From Micractinium sp. NFX-FRZ (Eukaryota > Chlorophyta > Trebouxiophyceae > Chlorellales > Chlorellaceae): a stretch of 64,000 nt of DNA. The translations under genes and the position numbers were made by a program. The notes under the pieces were generated by a model. That model worked only from the letters and a program-made list of their open reading frames with translations. It had not been told where the DNA came from and ran no database searches. This document shows positions 45,009-57,500 of this stretch, one piece after another (position 1 is the first letter of the stretch; each line of letters begins with the position of its first letter). The stretch is taken from contig JAPTJF010000041.1 of the NCBI GenBank assembly GCA_029339195.1, forward strand, positions 62,001-126,000. Reading direction: 5' to 3'.

Positions 45009-46392
45009 CTTGGGCCTGGCACGCTCGACACTGCAAGCAATTTAACCGACGAGTCGGAGCTAGCAGGCTCGAGGCGCGGAGAGGAAGGAGGCAGCAGGTG
45101 CAAGGGGCCTTTGAGGGAGGGAGGCGCTGCCAGCGTGGGCGGGTCAAATGCCGGGGGGCGGCGCCTACAGCGCTGCTCCCAGGACCGCCGCCCTTGTTTG
45201 CAGAGTCACGGGCATCGTCAGAATAGCTGGGAGGCCCGCGCAGGCGCCCGCTGCAAAACCAAAAGCTCCACAGCCATGTGGCGTCCATGTGGCGTCACTG
45301 ACGCTGTTTCAATGATGAAGCACGCCCAAGGTTGCTCAGAGGTTGCACGGGGATCACATGACATACCAATAACTGACTGGATTGACCGGGCTGCCGCCCC
45401 GCTGCCGCTGCCGGTGACGCCTGCCGCCAGAGTGCACAGGGTGCCTGCCATTAGCAGCGCCCCCCCATTCGCGCTGGCAAGCCCAGCCGAGCTGCAGAGT
45501 TTTCCCAGCATGTGCTGTTCTGTATCTCCTGCGTCTGGCGGTGAACTGCCACGCCCAGCTCTTTGGTTCCGTTGCGTCTGGATGGGGTGCTCCGGCCAGC
45601 GCTGCTTAGGCCCTGCCCGCGGCACACCTGTTGTTCACTGGGTTCAAGATGGGCGACATGTCAGGGGGGCACTGTGGTCCTGCCGGATGGCACAGCACCA
45701 TCACAGTGCGATGGCAGCAGGTGTCTCCTTCCAGCCCTGCTTCATCACACGGGTGTGGTCTGCCGATGCACCGCGGGCGCACAAACAAGGTTGGGGCCCG
45801 GTTTTCCTTAGATACAGCATGCATGGCATTGTGGGCATTGTAAAACAGGAGAATGGGATTTTGAATCCGTGCTGACATCCCCAGACAACAGGACATGACA
45901 TTTGAGATGCCCGTGCATGTGGTTTGGGGCACTCACATGACCTGCTCGTGGGGCCCTGTTGCCACCTTGACAGATGACCGCCTTCGGCCCAGAGGCTAGG
46001 CATGCCGGCCTTTGCTTTGGAAATGGCAATTTGGGCACGTCGAAATCTTGAATGCCGTGTGTTTCTCCAGCCAAAGAAAGCGCACATGGCCAGCTCTCAC
46101 CACACGGGGCAAGACAGCGCCGGGTGCAGCTCTGGTGCACTGCTGCTCAGCAGCGCTTAAAGCTGGGCTGAAGGGCAGGTGCCAGAGGCTTCAGCCTCAT
46201 GTCTGTTTTCGTGGCATATACTGATGCCAGGTTAAGCCCAAGACAGGCAGCCTTCTTTAGTGATTCTTTCGTCCCAGCACCTTTGTGCCTGCGCCCGGCG
46301 CCGCGGCGCGCCGGCTAGGTGGCGGTGTCATGCTGCCACTCCCCCAAGTGCCGTCTGCGCACGACGATCTGGGGCATTGTATTCACTGCATC
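45009..46392. promoter_or_regulatory. Long divergent spacer, RPP2 and YjbQ genes
   Basis: 1384 bases between two start codons. Minus-strand frames at 45218-45625 and 45808-46140 are open but show no known motif, and splice or coding bias is unclear, so neither is called. No promoter motif was recognised. Confidence 0.45.
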
Positions 46393-48238
46393 ATGTCCTG
46401 CATCGCTTCAGCCGCCCGCCAGAGCTACTGCCCGCCCACAGCGGCCGGCGCCCGGGCGCCCCGCCTGCAGCGCGCCTTCCAGGGTGCACCCGCGCTGCAT
46501 ACAGCGCGGGACGGTTCGAGGGCTCAAAAGCAGCGCTGCCCAGCGCGGTTTGTGACGCGCGCAGGTGAGGGAGAGCCCTAGCGGAGGCGCCGGCTTCTGC
46601 CGGCGGCGGGCGCGCCCTTGAGCAGCACAGTGCTTGCAAGGACTGCCTGGGCACACAAAACCTGCCATAAGCCCTGCCCCTCCTGGTCGTTGCCTTTGGT
46701 GCAGCAGCGGAAACGGAGGCCTCGCAGGCAGTGCGTCCCACAGAATGGTGAGCCCACACCTGCGCCTGCCCCCTGCCCGCTGGCAGCACGTCTCCCACCC
46801 ATGCAGAGCGCCGGCCCGCTGCCACGCCCCGCCTGCAGCTGCCCATGTGCCTGGGTCTCCTCCCTCTCCGTGCATGCATCCAAAACAGTATATAATGTCC
46901 TCTGTTGTGAAACACGCCCCCCTGGTGCAGGCTGCAAAAGGTCATTGAGCTGCCCCCGCTGCCCAGGGGGTGCCACGTGGTCACGCGGCAGCTGCTGCAG
47001 CAGGTGGGGGGAGCGGGGGTGGGGTGGACTGACCTCCCCGCCAACTTCCTCATTTCCTGCCAACTCCATCATTTGCTCAGTGCTCCTTGCAAGCTGATCG
47101 CCACCCTTTTTTCTGCCCCACACCGCAGCTCCCCGAGCTGGCCGAGTTTGAGGTGGGCCTGGCCAACCTGTTTGTGCAGCACACCTCCGCCTCGCTCACC
47201 ATCAACGAAAACGCGTCGCCAGGTGCGGGTGGGGCAGTGGGTGGGTGCACCCGACGGCTGTTTGTATGATCTGGCAGGTGTGCTCGCAGGTGTGCGTGTC
47301 CGGGCGGGGGGCTGGGCGGGTGGCTGGGCGGGTGGCAGAGGTGCCCAACTGGGGGTGGCCATTCGTGCACTGGGAAGGAGCACCCAAGGCCCCCCCAGCA
47401 TCCCCAGCGCCGCACCTGCCCCGCCTCCCTTCTGCCTCTCACCAGCCACCCCTCCGCATCATCCGCCCCCTGACGCCCCGCCCGCAGACGTGCCCCTGGA
47501 CCTGGCAGACAGCCTGGACAGGCTGGCACCCGAGGGCAGCGTGCAGCGGTACCGGCACGACGACGAGGGGCCCGACGACATGCCCGCACACGTCAAGGTG
47601 CCCTGCGCCTGCTGGGTGGGGGTACTGATGGGTGGGGTGTTTGTTGGTTGGCAGTACCTCCCAAGCTTAAGCATGGGGCCGGGACCTGGGCTGCATCCCA
47701 CATGCCTCTCGTCCTGCTACACAATCACACATGCATTGCGCCACCCTCCCACCTCCCCCTTTACATAACACACGCACATTGCGCCACCCTCCCACCCCAC
47801 CGCCCGCAGTCCTCCCTGATGGGCGCCAGCCTCTCGCTGCCCGTGCAGCACGGCCGCCTGGCTCTGGGCACGTGGCAGGGCATCTACTTGAACGAGCACC
47901 GGTGGGAGGGCGGGGACTGTGGTGGGATGGGAGTGGGGTGGGAGAGGAGGGGCCCAAGGAGCGCTGCTTTCTGTGGAGGGTGGCGTGGGGTGGGGTGGGA
48001 GTGGGGTGGACGGGGAGGGCCAGGGTGCGATTGTTCTGGGCCCAGCAGGGTCAGTGGTATCAGCGGCGGCCCTATACCCTGCCCGTGGCAGCTGGCAGCC
48101 TTCTCACGCTGCCCTTCCTCCCGCCCCGCTGTGCGACCTGACACCCGCCGCAGGAACTACGGCGGCCCCCGCCGGCTGGTGGTCACGGTGCAGGGGCAGA
48201 AGCGGGCGGATGGGCGCAAGTACAGCGGCTACCGATGA
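46393..48238 (+). CDS. YjbQ/UPF0047-family protein, organelle-targeted
   Basis: Exons: 46393-46564, 46705-46747, 46931-47003, 47129-47222, 47488-47597, 47810-47901, 48154-48238; 222 residues in phase. Exon 1 (about 57 residues, Ala/Arg/Ser-rich, almost no acids) looks like a plastid or mitochondrial presequence. The mature part matches UPF0047 throughout: [43 protein letters not shown] and the closing KYSGYR region. This small beta-sheet trimer family is nearly universal. Weak thiamine-phosphate-synthase activity has been reported for the E. coli protein, but its main role is unsettled. Confidence 0.9.
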
Positions 48239-48777
48239 CCAGGCTCGCCCCGACGTTCATTGTTTTTGGAGATGTGCAAGCTGCAACGACTGCACTAGAC
48301 TACCGCTGACCAAGGGAGGGAGGCAGAGCACGGCTGTGCTGGCCGACCTGATTCCAATGGCTATACACCTCGCCCAAACCCTGCACTGTCTGGCCCTCCC
48401 CTGCCGCCTCTGCCCTGTACAGTTGAGCACAATGTTTGTGCCCACCGCCCCTGCCCCTCTGAAACCCGGCTCTGGGCCCGCTTCCCCTCATCACTGCCCC
48501 TGCACCCCTGCTTCGGCTCTCCGCCTGCCACTGCAGTTTTTCGGTCGGTGTATGTGGAAAGGCGGCGCAAAACTCTGCTGCGCTTGATTCAAGTCGATAG
48601 TGCGTGCAAGGCGGCAAAAGAAAGGAAGGGTACACCACAAGAAAGGAGGGGCTTGTGAAAGAGGCTACAAGGGGGAGGCAGGGCAGGGTGGGTGGGCGGA
48701 CCTGCCGGAGACCAGTTGTGCGCTGCCGCAGCAGCCAGCTGTCGCTGCGCCCAGCTACTTTCTGTTGCGGGTGTTTG
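48239..48777. other. Convergent intergenic region
   Basis: 539 bases of 3' flanks of the YjbQ and ADIP-type genes. Nothing else was recognised, and no TGTAA was seen near the YjbQ stop. Confidence 0.5.
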
Positions 48778-51700
48778 CTACTGCTCTGCCTGGCCGCCCC
48801 GCTGCGCCCTGATTGTGTCCTGGCCAGCAGCCGAGTCCTGCATCTCCAGATCCGTCAGCTCTGCACAGCACAGCACGGGCCACAGCATGGGCGCAGCATG
48901 AGCACAGCTCGGCACTGCAGGGTTTTGCTTTTCCAGATCCGTCAGCTCTGCACAGCACAGCACGGTATGGGAACGACCTCTGTTCAATGCGGTCGCCAGA
49001 GATTGGCAGGCTGCCTGGCCCTGCCCGCCCAGGCAGCTGGTTACCTGTTCATCTCCCCACCTGCTCATCCAAACACGCACCCCCCCCGCGCCTGGCCCTG
49101 CCCCCCCCCCCACCGATCCCACCACCACCACAACAACAACAACACCCGCCCACCTGTGGCTTTCCGGGCCACGGCGCGCTCCAGGAACACGCCAGCGCCC
49201 ACGCCCGGCGCGTACTGCTTCATGAGTGCCTGCATGGGGAAGGGGAGTGGGCAGGTGAGGAGGGGCAACACAGTGGGGGAGGAGGCAACCGGGGCTTGGC
49301 ACACACACTGCTTCATGAGGACATAAACGATGATGCGAGGGGAAGACGTGAGCAGGGCAGGGTGGGGTAGGGCAGGGCAGGCAAGAGGCTTGGCCTGTAG
49401 CCAGCATGCAGCTGCCAGCACACCGTCCCGATCCAGCCGCAATCGGCACACAGACCATCGTTGCCTGTCGCCCCATACACAGCACCCAAGAAACAACCGA
49501 GGCCCACCCGTGCCAGCCAGCCACGTACCAAGCCACCCCAGGCCCCCAGCCGCCCCACCTCATAATGCTTCTTGAGCAGCTCAAAGCGCTGCTTGGAGGC
49601 CGCCGCCGCCTCCTGCCGCCGCGCCAGCTCAGCACGCTCGCCCTCCGCTGCCGCAGCCGCCGCCTCCCGCTGCTCCCGCTCCCTATGCGCCTCCGCCGCT
49701 GCCGCCGCCACACGCTGCTGCCCCTCCTGGGCTGCCGCCTGGGCGGCGGCAAGCTGCCGCTCCAGCGCGCCGCGCTGCTCTGCCGCCGCGCTCTCCGCCT
49801 GTGCCCGTGCCGCCGCCGCCTCCGCCTGTGCCCGCGCCGTAACTGCCGCCTTGACCTCCAGCATTTGCTCCCGCAGCGCATCCACCTCGCTCTGTGCCGC
49901 CTCTGCCTGCGCCTCCTTTGCTTTTTGGATCTCCTGCTCGGCTGCCGCCAGCTGTCCCTGGTAGTGCTGCGCCATGCGCCGCATGTCCGCCTGGTGCTGC
50001 GCCTCCTTGGCCTGGCAGGGCAGGGCAGGACAGGGAGGGAGGTGAAGGGGGAAAGGTGAAATTGAGGTAAATCGCAGCTAGCAAGGCAGTGGGCCATGCG
50101 CCACATAGCACCTAGGCGACCACACCCCAGGTCACACATCAGACATGCTGCTCCTGCCGTCCCCGCCTGCCACCAACCAGGCCTGCCCGCGCCAGGCCTG
50201 CCAACCTGCGCTGGGAGACGCGCAGCGAGGGCGGCCTACAGCAGCCCGTCCCCCACAACCGGTCCATCTCTGCCTCTGCCCCTGCCACGCTCGTCCACAC
50301 TGTGAAAGCCGACCCACCTTTTGGGAGGCGCGCAGCGAGGCGAGCACTGCTGTGAGCAGCCGCTCCTGGTCCCGCATCACGCTCTGCAGGGGTGAACAGT
50401 GACGCAGGTAACGGGAGATGTCGTGAGGGGGCAGGGGAAGAAATGGGGAGGGCGCAGCGGCAGCGGGAGCGGTACAGGATGACGTAGAGCCGGTACTGTG
50501 ACGCTCTGCCAGGGAGGGCAGGCCGGATGCCTGCTCAAGCCAGTTGTGCGCACCACCCACCCACTTGTGCTGTCTCTGCAAGATTCACCTGAGGTGAAAT
50601 CAACTGCATGCCCACAACCACAAGCACCCCACCCCCTCTCCACTTGTCACCAGAGGTGACATCGACTGCAAGCCCACAACTACAAGCACCCCACCCCCTC
50701 TCCACTTGTCACCAGAGGTGAAATCGACTGCAAGCCCACCCAACCCACCCAACCGCACCGCCCACCTGCGTGGCCTGCAGGTCCCTGAACAGCCGCTGCT
50801 CCGAGGGTGAGCTGAAGTCGGCCTCGGAGGCCGCCAGGGAGGGCAGGCCGGCGGTGCGGCGCTGCAGCGCCTTGGCCCGGGTGCTCAGCTCCGCCCGCAG
50901 TTCCTCCTCGCTCATGCTGGGCAGGCCTGCAGGCAGGGGTTGCAGGCAGGGGTTGACAATCCATAAGACATGAAATTAACGCATGGAATGGAGACGATGG
51001 GATAGCGGCCCAGGATCTCAGACATGCTGGCATGCCTGAGAGGAGAAAAGAAGGTAGCGCTGCATTACGAGGGGGGAGCAACACGTGCAGTGCACTGAGT
51101 GGAGAGAACGCCTGGGAGCTCAGCTCCGCCCGCAGCTCCTCCCTGCCCATGCCTGGCATTGCAGGACCGCCTCGCCTGCTGCCACATCGCCCCTCACACG
51201 CTACGCGCCCAGCCCCCTGCGGAAGGGCCGCCCCCTGCCGCCGCAGCTGTGCCTGCACCCGAGCCCCGCAAAAGACCCGGCGCTCCTCCTCACGCTGCAG
51301 GAAGGCCTCTGTGTGCCCGCTGGTTTGACTGTCCCTATGTGACCGCCCCCCCTCCCCAACTGCTCACTCTGCAGGAAGGCCTCGTCCGCTGCCGCGTCGG
51401 CCGAGGAGCTGCTGGCGTCGGCCTGCTGCTGCCGCACCTGCCGGTTGAGCGCCTCCTTGTACTCGCCCTGCGGGGGTGGGGGGTGGGTGGAGGTGGGGAG
51501 TGCGGGTTGTTGAGCTATCCGTTCATGAGGTAAAGGGAATGGGAGGCACACAGCAGGGGGAGTGCGGGATGTTGAGCTATCCGCTCATGAGGTAACAGGA
51601 AGGGGAGGCGCACAGCAGGGCCTGCCGGTTCAGAGCCGCCTGGTACTCAGCCTGGCGACAGGGTGGCGGTTTTATACGTCGCCTCATTACTTGACAGGAC

Positions 51701-54206
51701 GGGGAGGCGCACAGCAACCCGACACGCCGCACTCACACCGGTCCCCGCCCCCCTCCCATCAGCCAGCCCCTGTGTCTGCAGAGCGGCACCGCCCTTCAAA
51801 CCATGCTTCAATACACCATAACGAAACACATAGGAATCACCTGCAGCGAGGCCAGCGCGGCCTTCAGGTCCCGGTTCTCCTTCCCCAGATCCGCCTGCTT
51901 CTGCTCATAGGCAGCCACCACCGCCTTGAGGCCCTCGTCGGAGCGCCCCGCAGCAGCAGCCCGCGTGGCGCCGCCCTTGCCGGCGGCAGCCGCGCCGCCG
52001 CCGCCTGCCGCCAGCTGCTGCGTCAGCTTGCCCGCCATCTCCAGCACCGCCCGCTCGTTCTTCTTCTTGTCGCTGAGATAGTGGGAGAGGCTGCAGGGGG
52101 GTAAGCCGTGAGGGGAGGGGAGGTGGGTGAGCAATCAAAGGCAGGGCAGGCAGGTCCAGTATCAGAATTTGTCACTGAGGTAGGGGAGGAAAGAAGTGCA
52201 CACACCCTGGCGAGACGCGCACGCACCGCCCCTGCAGCGACTCCAGGCACCCCTCCTCCTGGCTGCGCCCGCGCAACAACCCATCACCCTCGAACAAAGG
52301 CAGGCGCAGGTGCTCACCGCTCCTGCAGCCGCTCAAACTCCTTCTCCTTGCGCTTCACCTCGTGCTGCAGCTGCACAATGCGGCGCTCGCACCCCGTGAC
52401 CTGCATGGAGAGAACAAGAAAGAGGTGGGGTGGACGCAAGCAGATGGGCATGACCAGCATGCTGCGGCAAAGCTCATGCGGCGCTCGCACCCGGTGGCCT
52501 GCGTCGCGACACACCCACCCTGCTCTGCTGTGTATGAAGCAGCATGTACGCAGCAGGAGTGCAGGCTGACATGATCCATCCGCCCACATTCTGCAGCTCC
52601 TCCACCCTCCCTGCCAGCCTCTCAACCTGCCCCCCGAAAACACAAACCACCCCACCCAGGACTGCAGTGCATGGGTCAGGAGCGCAGAAATGCGACATCA
52701 CTCATCCCAGCAGCGTGTGTGCAGCAGGAGCCCAAGAATGCGACACCGCTCATCCCACCTTCTTCTGCACCTCCTCCACCTTGCTCCCACCCCCTGGCAC
52801 AGACCGCCCGAGCCCGCACTTTTGTAAATGGACAGAAATGCAATCACGAGTTCGCTCATCCCCACCTTCTTCTGCAGCTCCTCCGCCTCCCGCCGTGCCG
52901 CCTTGAGCTCCTCCCTGTGCTGCTCCCCCTGCGCCTTGGCCTTGTTCACCATACCCCCAATCTCCCGCTCCTTGTACGCCAGCCGCCCCTCCAGCCGCCC
53001 GCGCTCCTTGTCGGCGGCGGCCACGTCCAGCCGCAGGCGGTGCATGTCTGCGAGGGACCACAGGCGGTGTTGGGCCCAGGGACGTTGAGAGGGGGCAATA
53101 GCCGGGACGGGCAAGCAGGGAGCACGCTCCCTGCTGGCGGCGGCCGTTTAAGCTGCAGGCGGTGCCTGCCTGTGATTGGGGGCGCAGGGCACAAGAGTGG
53201 AGAGGAGCGAGAGCGACAGGCTGCGGCAGCAGCTTCGGTGGTTGCTGGCGAGGCCCGGCAACGGCACACCAGCTTCACCCTTTGCTGACGCCGGCATATG
53301 CCGGCACGCGCACCCCACGTTGCCCCCTGCTGCCTCAGCTCTTCTTATGACCCGTCTCCTCGCCAACGAGAGCAGCCCTCCCCCCACCAGCCGCCTCACC
53401 CTGCTTCAGCTGCTCCCTGAACCGCGTGTCCTTTTGGTGCTGCAGCAGCAGACCGTAGATGGTGTTGCAGGTGGACACAACGTCGGCGGGCTGGGCGGAC
53501 AGCAGGTTGAGGTCCTGGCAGAAGCCCAGGCCTGCAGGGGGGGCGGCACGGGAAACACAAGTAGATGGTTGCTGGTGAAAGGCCACGTTGGCAGGCTGTG
53601 GGTGAGGAGCAGGTTGTGGTCCTGACAGAATGTGGCGGGCGGATCAGGGAGCAAGCCAGCGGGGCAAGCGGCCGAACAACAGACGGGAGCAATGGCGTAT
53701 CGGCAGAGCAGCAGAGGTCGGGAGGCGAGGGACCCTCCCGCTGCGCGATGCCAGCATGCGCGCGCCGTGGCATGAGGATGAAGGCACACGTGTGGCACTC
53801 CTGGCTGTCGCCCCCCGTCACACCAGAGCTGCACTCGCCAACGTGCAGGCCGCTGCACAGGTGGGTGTACAGGCTGCCCGCGCCTTCCCCAGCCACGCAC
53901 CCGTCAGCGTGTTGCGCAGGAAGGCGACGCTGCTGTGCAGCGTGTCCTCCGACGCATACGCCCCCTCCATCAGCTCATGCGCCGCCAGCTCCTGCAGCAG
54001 TAACCCAGCAGCAGGGTGATCCAAAACAGCTGGTGACCCGCACTGGGCCGCGGCGGTGCTGCCTGACGCTGCCTGGCGACAGCGGGCGGACAGCCAGCGG
54101 CAGGCAAGCCGCGCAGCAGGTGCCGTCCGTCGCACGCGTCGCGCATGCACCCGCTGCCTCGGACACTCACCATAGCGCCATTTACGCCGTCCTGCGCACC
54201 CTCCAT
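48778..54206 (-). CDS. ADIP/SSX2IP-family coiled-coil protein
   Basis: Exons: 54206-54171, 53991-53901, 53531-53400, 53047-52866, 52400-52318, 52090-51841, 51467-51368, 50926-50766, 50383-50318, 50011-49559, 49229-49154, 48860-48778; 570 residues, phases matching throughout. The N-terminal third follows the Afadin/alpha-actinin-binding (ADIP) domain: a short helix ending FLRNTLTGLGF, then ADVVSTCNTIYGLLLQHQ, long coiled coils (KERGRLEGRLAYKEREIGG, RIVQLQHEVKRKEKEFERL) and LKAVVAAYEQKQADLGKEN. The exon 50011-49559 encodes an unbroken Ala/Glu/Gln/Arg heptad-like helix of about 150 residues. Animal SSX2IP is a centriolar-satellite and spindle protein, so a centrosome or cytoskeleton role is inferred. 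Introns are full of decayed exon-edge copies, and a second version of the last exon's start lies at about 48940-48968. Confidence 0.85.
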
Positions 54207-54557
54207 GACGCCGGTGACAAGCTCCGCTGCTGTGTGCGCTGCCAGCGCCCGGCAGGGCCTCGGAATAGCCCAGGCTTGCGATCACCGTCGAACAAGCAGC
54301 GCCCACGGCTCAACAGCCGGCGAGCGCCGCAGCTTCAGAACGCGGCTGCCTGCTGGGCTTGATTTTGGATGTCAGCGTATTGTCACGAGACGCTGTCGGG
54401 GTAAGAGGGCTGCCTGGCCACTTCAAGGAGCCGCTGGGAAGCCCACTTTCAAGCTGTGCAGCGCAGCACGCTCCGCACGTGTGCTGCCTCGGCAGCATCC
54501 AATTCGGGCTGTCGTTGTGCGCGTTCGCTACATGTGTAGTTTCATGCGACATCAGAG
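54207..54557. promoter_or_regulatory. Divergent promoter region, ADIP-type and large protein genes
   Basis: 351 bases between opposite start codons. No defined motif was recognised. Confidence 0.5.
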
Positions 54558-57500
54558 ATGCCGAAAAAAGCACCAGTGAACGCTGCCGCGGCGGTCAACC
54601 GCTGCGGTGGCCCGTGCTCTCAGGAGGCGCCGGCCCTGCCGCCGCATCTGCAGCATGCCGTGCACCGGGCGCTGAGCGACCTGCAGGCCAGCCGGCTTTT
54701 GTACCCGCAGCGCTGCGCGGCGGCCGAGGCAGCGGGAGGCAGCGAGCGGGCGGAGGCGGAGAGGTACGGTGGGAGGCGGTGCTTTGCTGCAACTGGCCAA
54801 ACATGCTGGCACGCGCCTCATGTTGACTCAATTTGGCACGCTTCCCTGCAGTCGTGTTCTGGCAACCCTGGGCGGCGGCTTCGACTATGCAGCCGCCCGC
54901 GTGGAGCTGGACCTGGCGAGGCGGGCGGCCAAGCAGCTGCTGCCAGGGCGCGGGCCTGGCGGCGCCGCTGCCAGGTGGGTGCTGGCAGCGACAGGCGCTC
55001 GGCTGACACACGGGCAGGCACCTGAAATCGTAAAGCTTTGTCTGCATCCCGCACAGCAAGCTTATACAAGGTCCCAATGCTGCCTTGCCCAATCTTGCAG
55101 TGGCACGACTGTGGCAGCCCCGCCACCTCCACCTCCTGCCACCACAACTGCACGCGGCCCAACGAGCGGCGGTGCAGCAGAGGAGCTGTGGAGCAGCTTT
55201 GAGGCCTTTTCTGCTGCTCTGGCAGCAGAGGTGGATCAGCGTATCGCAGCGGCCCGGCTGCGCCCGCCTGCCGCTGCACATGCTGCCAACCGCGGCCGCT
55301 GCCGGCAGGAGCAGCAGCAGCGGCAGGAGGCACAGGCAGTGGGAGCTGGGCCAGAAGCCGCTGATAAAGCGGAGAGGCGGCCACTGGGCAGCCTGCAGCA
55401 GCCCAGTGCCAGCAGGCGTGTGACACACGCAGCACCGGCGCCCCAGGAGCGTAAACGTGACCGCTCCCCGCCAGCGGCGGGGCAACCCGGTGCCGGCGAG
55501 GCACCTGCAGCTGCACGCGGCAAGCGGGAGCAGAGGCACTCAAAATCTGCTGCATCACCAGCGGCAGCAGCAGTGGCTTCGCCAGCCAGCAAGCGGCAGA
55601 GGCCGCACGTCGCGTTTGGCACCCGGTGTGATGCGCCACGGCAGCCCACGGCACGCAGCAGCAGGCCGGTGAGGCTGGATGCCTCGGCTGCGCCCACCCC
55701 GCCTGCGCTGCCGCCCATGCAGCCCGACTCTGGCAGCGGTGCTGGCAGGGCTGTCACCAAGCCCGAGGCATCAAATGGCGGTGGCGGAGCCCCGCTGGGT
55801 GCTGCTGCTGAAAGGCCGGACCTGCTGCGCCAGCTGGCAGCAGCCTTTGCCGGCTGCCAGGGTGGGGCAGCGGCGGAGGACCGATTGGCTCGGAGCGACG
55901 CTGCGCCAGACGCGCCTGGGGATGGCCTAGGCAGCAGCAGCTGCACTGGCGGCATGGCAGGAGCAGCCGACAGTAGCAGCCCTGGGCAGCTGCAGCGGCT
56001 GCTGGAGGAGCTCACGGCGGCACTGCAGGGCCTCACCCCGCCAGCTGCCTGCGAGCCAGATCCCGCAGCCGCCGCCGCCCCAGCAGCAGAGGCGGTGCAG
56101 GATGCGCACCTGGCCAGCCTCAGCAGCCTGCGGGCGGCGCTGGAGCAGCACGGGTTGGATGCCTCTGCAGTGCAAGATGCCGGCAGCCTGCTGCAGGTGC
56201 GGTTGATGAGATGCATGCCAGGGACTGCCTGCCAGTTTGGCCATGCGCTTGTTGGATACCGACATGAGCGGCATGCTTAGCAGCGCACCCTGTTGATGTG
56301 TGGCTTGCCTTGCACTTGTGTCCTTGCAGGCAGTCCTGGATCGCATGGATGATGTGGCAGCACTGGCAAGGATCCCTGAACCTGATGGGTCAGCTCCAGC
56401 TGGCATCCCAGCAGCGGGCATAGCAGCAGCACACAGCATCAGCACGGCAGCTCTGCAAGAGCTTGAGGCACTGGAGGCAGCCGCCATCGAAGCACGGGTG
56501 GCACTGCAGCCCACGGATGCTTGCCCCGCCAGCGGCGCCGGGGAGCAGCAGCCAATCATCGGTGACGGGTGCGTGCGGCGGCAGCCGGAATGCACTGGCC
56601 TGCAGCCGCAGATGCAACCACACGAGCGCACTGCATGCCAGCAGCAGCTGCTGCTGGAGGGCGCGGCCGCAGAAGGGGAGCCTGCCAGTGTACCCCACAG
56701 CGCAGGCAGCACAGGCGGGAGCTGCTCGGAGGCGGCGCAGCTGTGCCGGCAGTTCAGCCAGCTACTGGATAGCAGCAGCACCCAGCTGGAGCAGGTCCGC
56801 CGGGAGCTGGCGGCCGCCCAGCGAGCAGAAGCGGCTGCAGAGAGGGTTGGAGCCGCCGCCATGGAGGCTACTCTGGGCGCTGCAGAGGCAGAAGCGGCCT
56901 CCTTTGGCAGCAGAGCCGGGCAGGCAGCGGAGCAGAGGGCGACGAGTGGCGCTCGATGCAGGCAGCCTGCAGTAGCAGCAGCTGAGGGCGATGATGGGAG
57001 GGGAGACAGCAGTGCTGTGCCACCAGCACCTGCCTCCCCTCCTGCCGCCAGCCTGCAGCAAGTCCCAGCTGCTGCAGCACAACTGCAGAGCGCAGGGCTG
57101 CCAGCGAACAGCCAGCAGCAGTGTGATCAGCTAGCACTGCCTGATGCCCCACAGCGAGCAGAGGCAGGAGACACGGCAGCAAAACATTCACCTGACAGCA
57201 AGCCCACTGCTTCCCAGCACGCGTGTGCACCAGCAGCCCCTGCCATTGGCTGGCCCGTGCCCTGGCAGCTGCAGCCCGTCATCGCCGCTACAGGCATCCC
57301 AGTGGCGCCGCTGGGGCATGTTCCCTGGCTGCTGCCGGCAGCACCCAATGCCTGGCAGCTGGCGGTCCCCGCCTCACAGCCTGCACTGTCCGCTGCTTGC
57401 GCCGGCATGGAGCGGGCAGGGCAGCGGCAGGAGCCCGGCCAGCAGGCTGAGCAGGAGTGGGAGCAGCCCGGAGGGCAGGTGCAGCAGGCTGAAGGCTCCT

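Noticed and set aside
45218..45625. 135-codon minus-strand frame in the RPP2/YjbQ spacer
   Set aside because: No domain, no clear signal sequence at the start and no supporting splice context; similar frames are common by chance at this GC content.
51201..51330. Possible extra ADIP-type exon with EERRV and LRRQGAALPQ
   Set aside because: Joining 51368 to 50926 is already in phase, and this stretch begins with a copy of the preceding exon's end, so it is read as intronic duplication.
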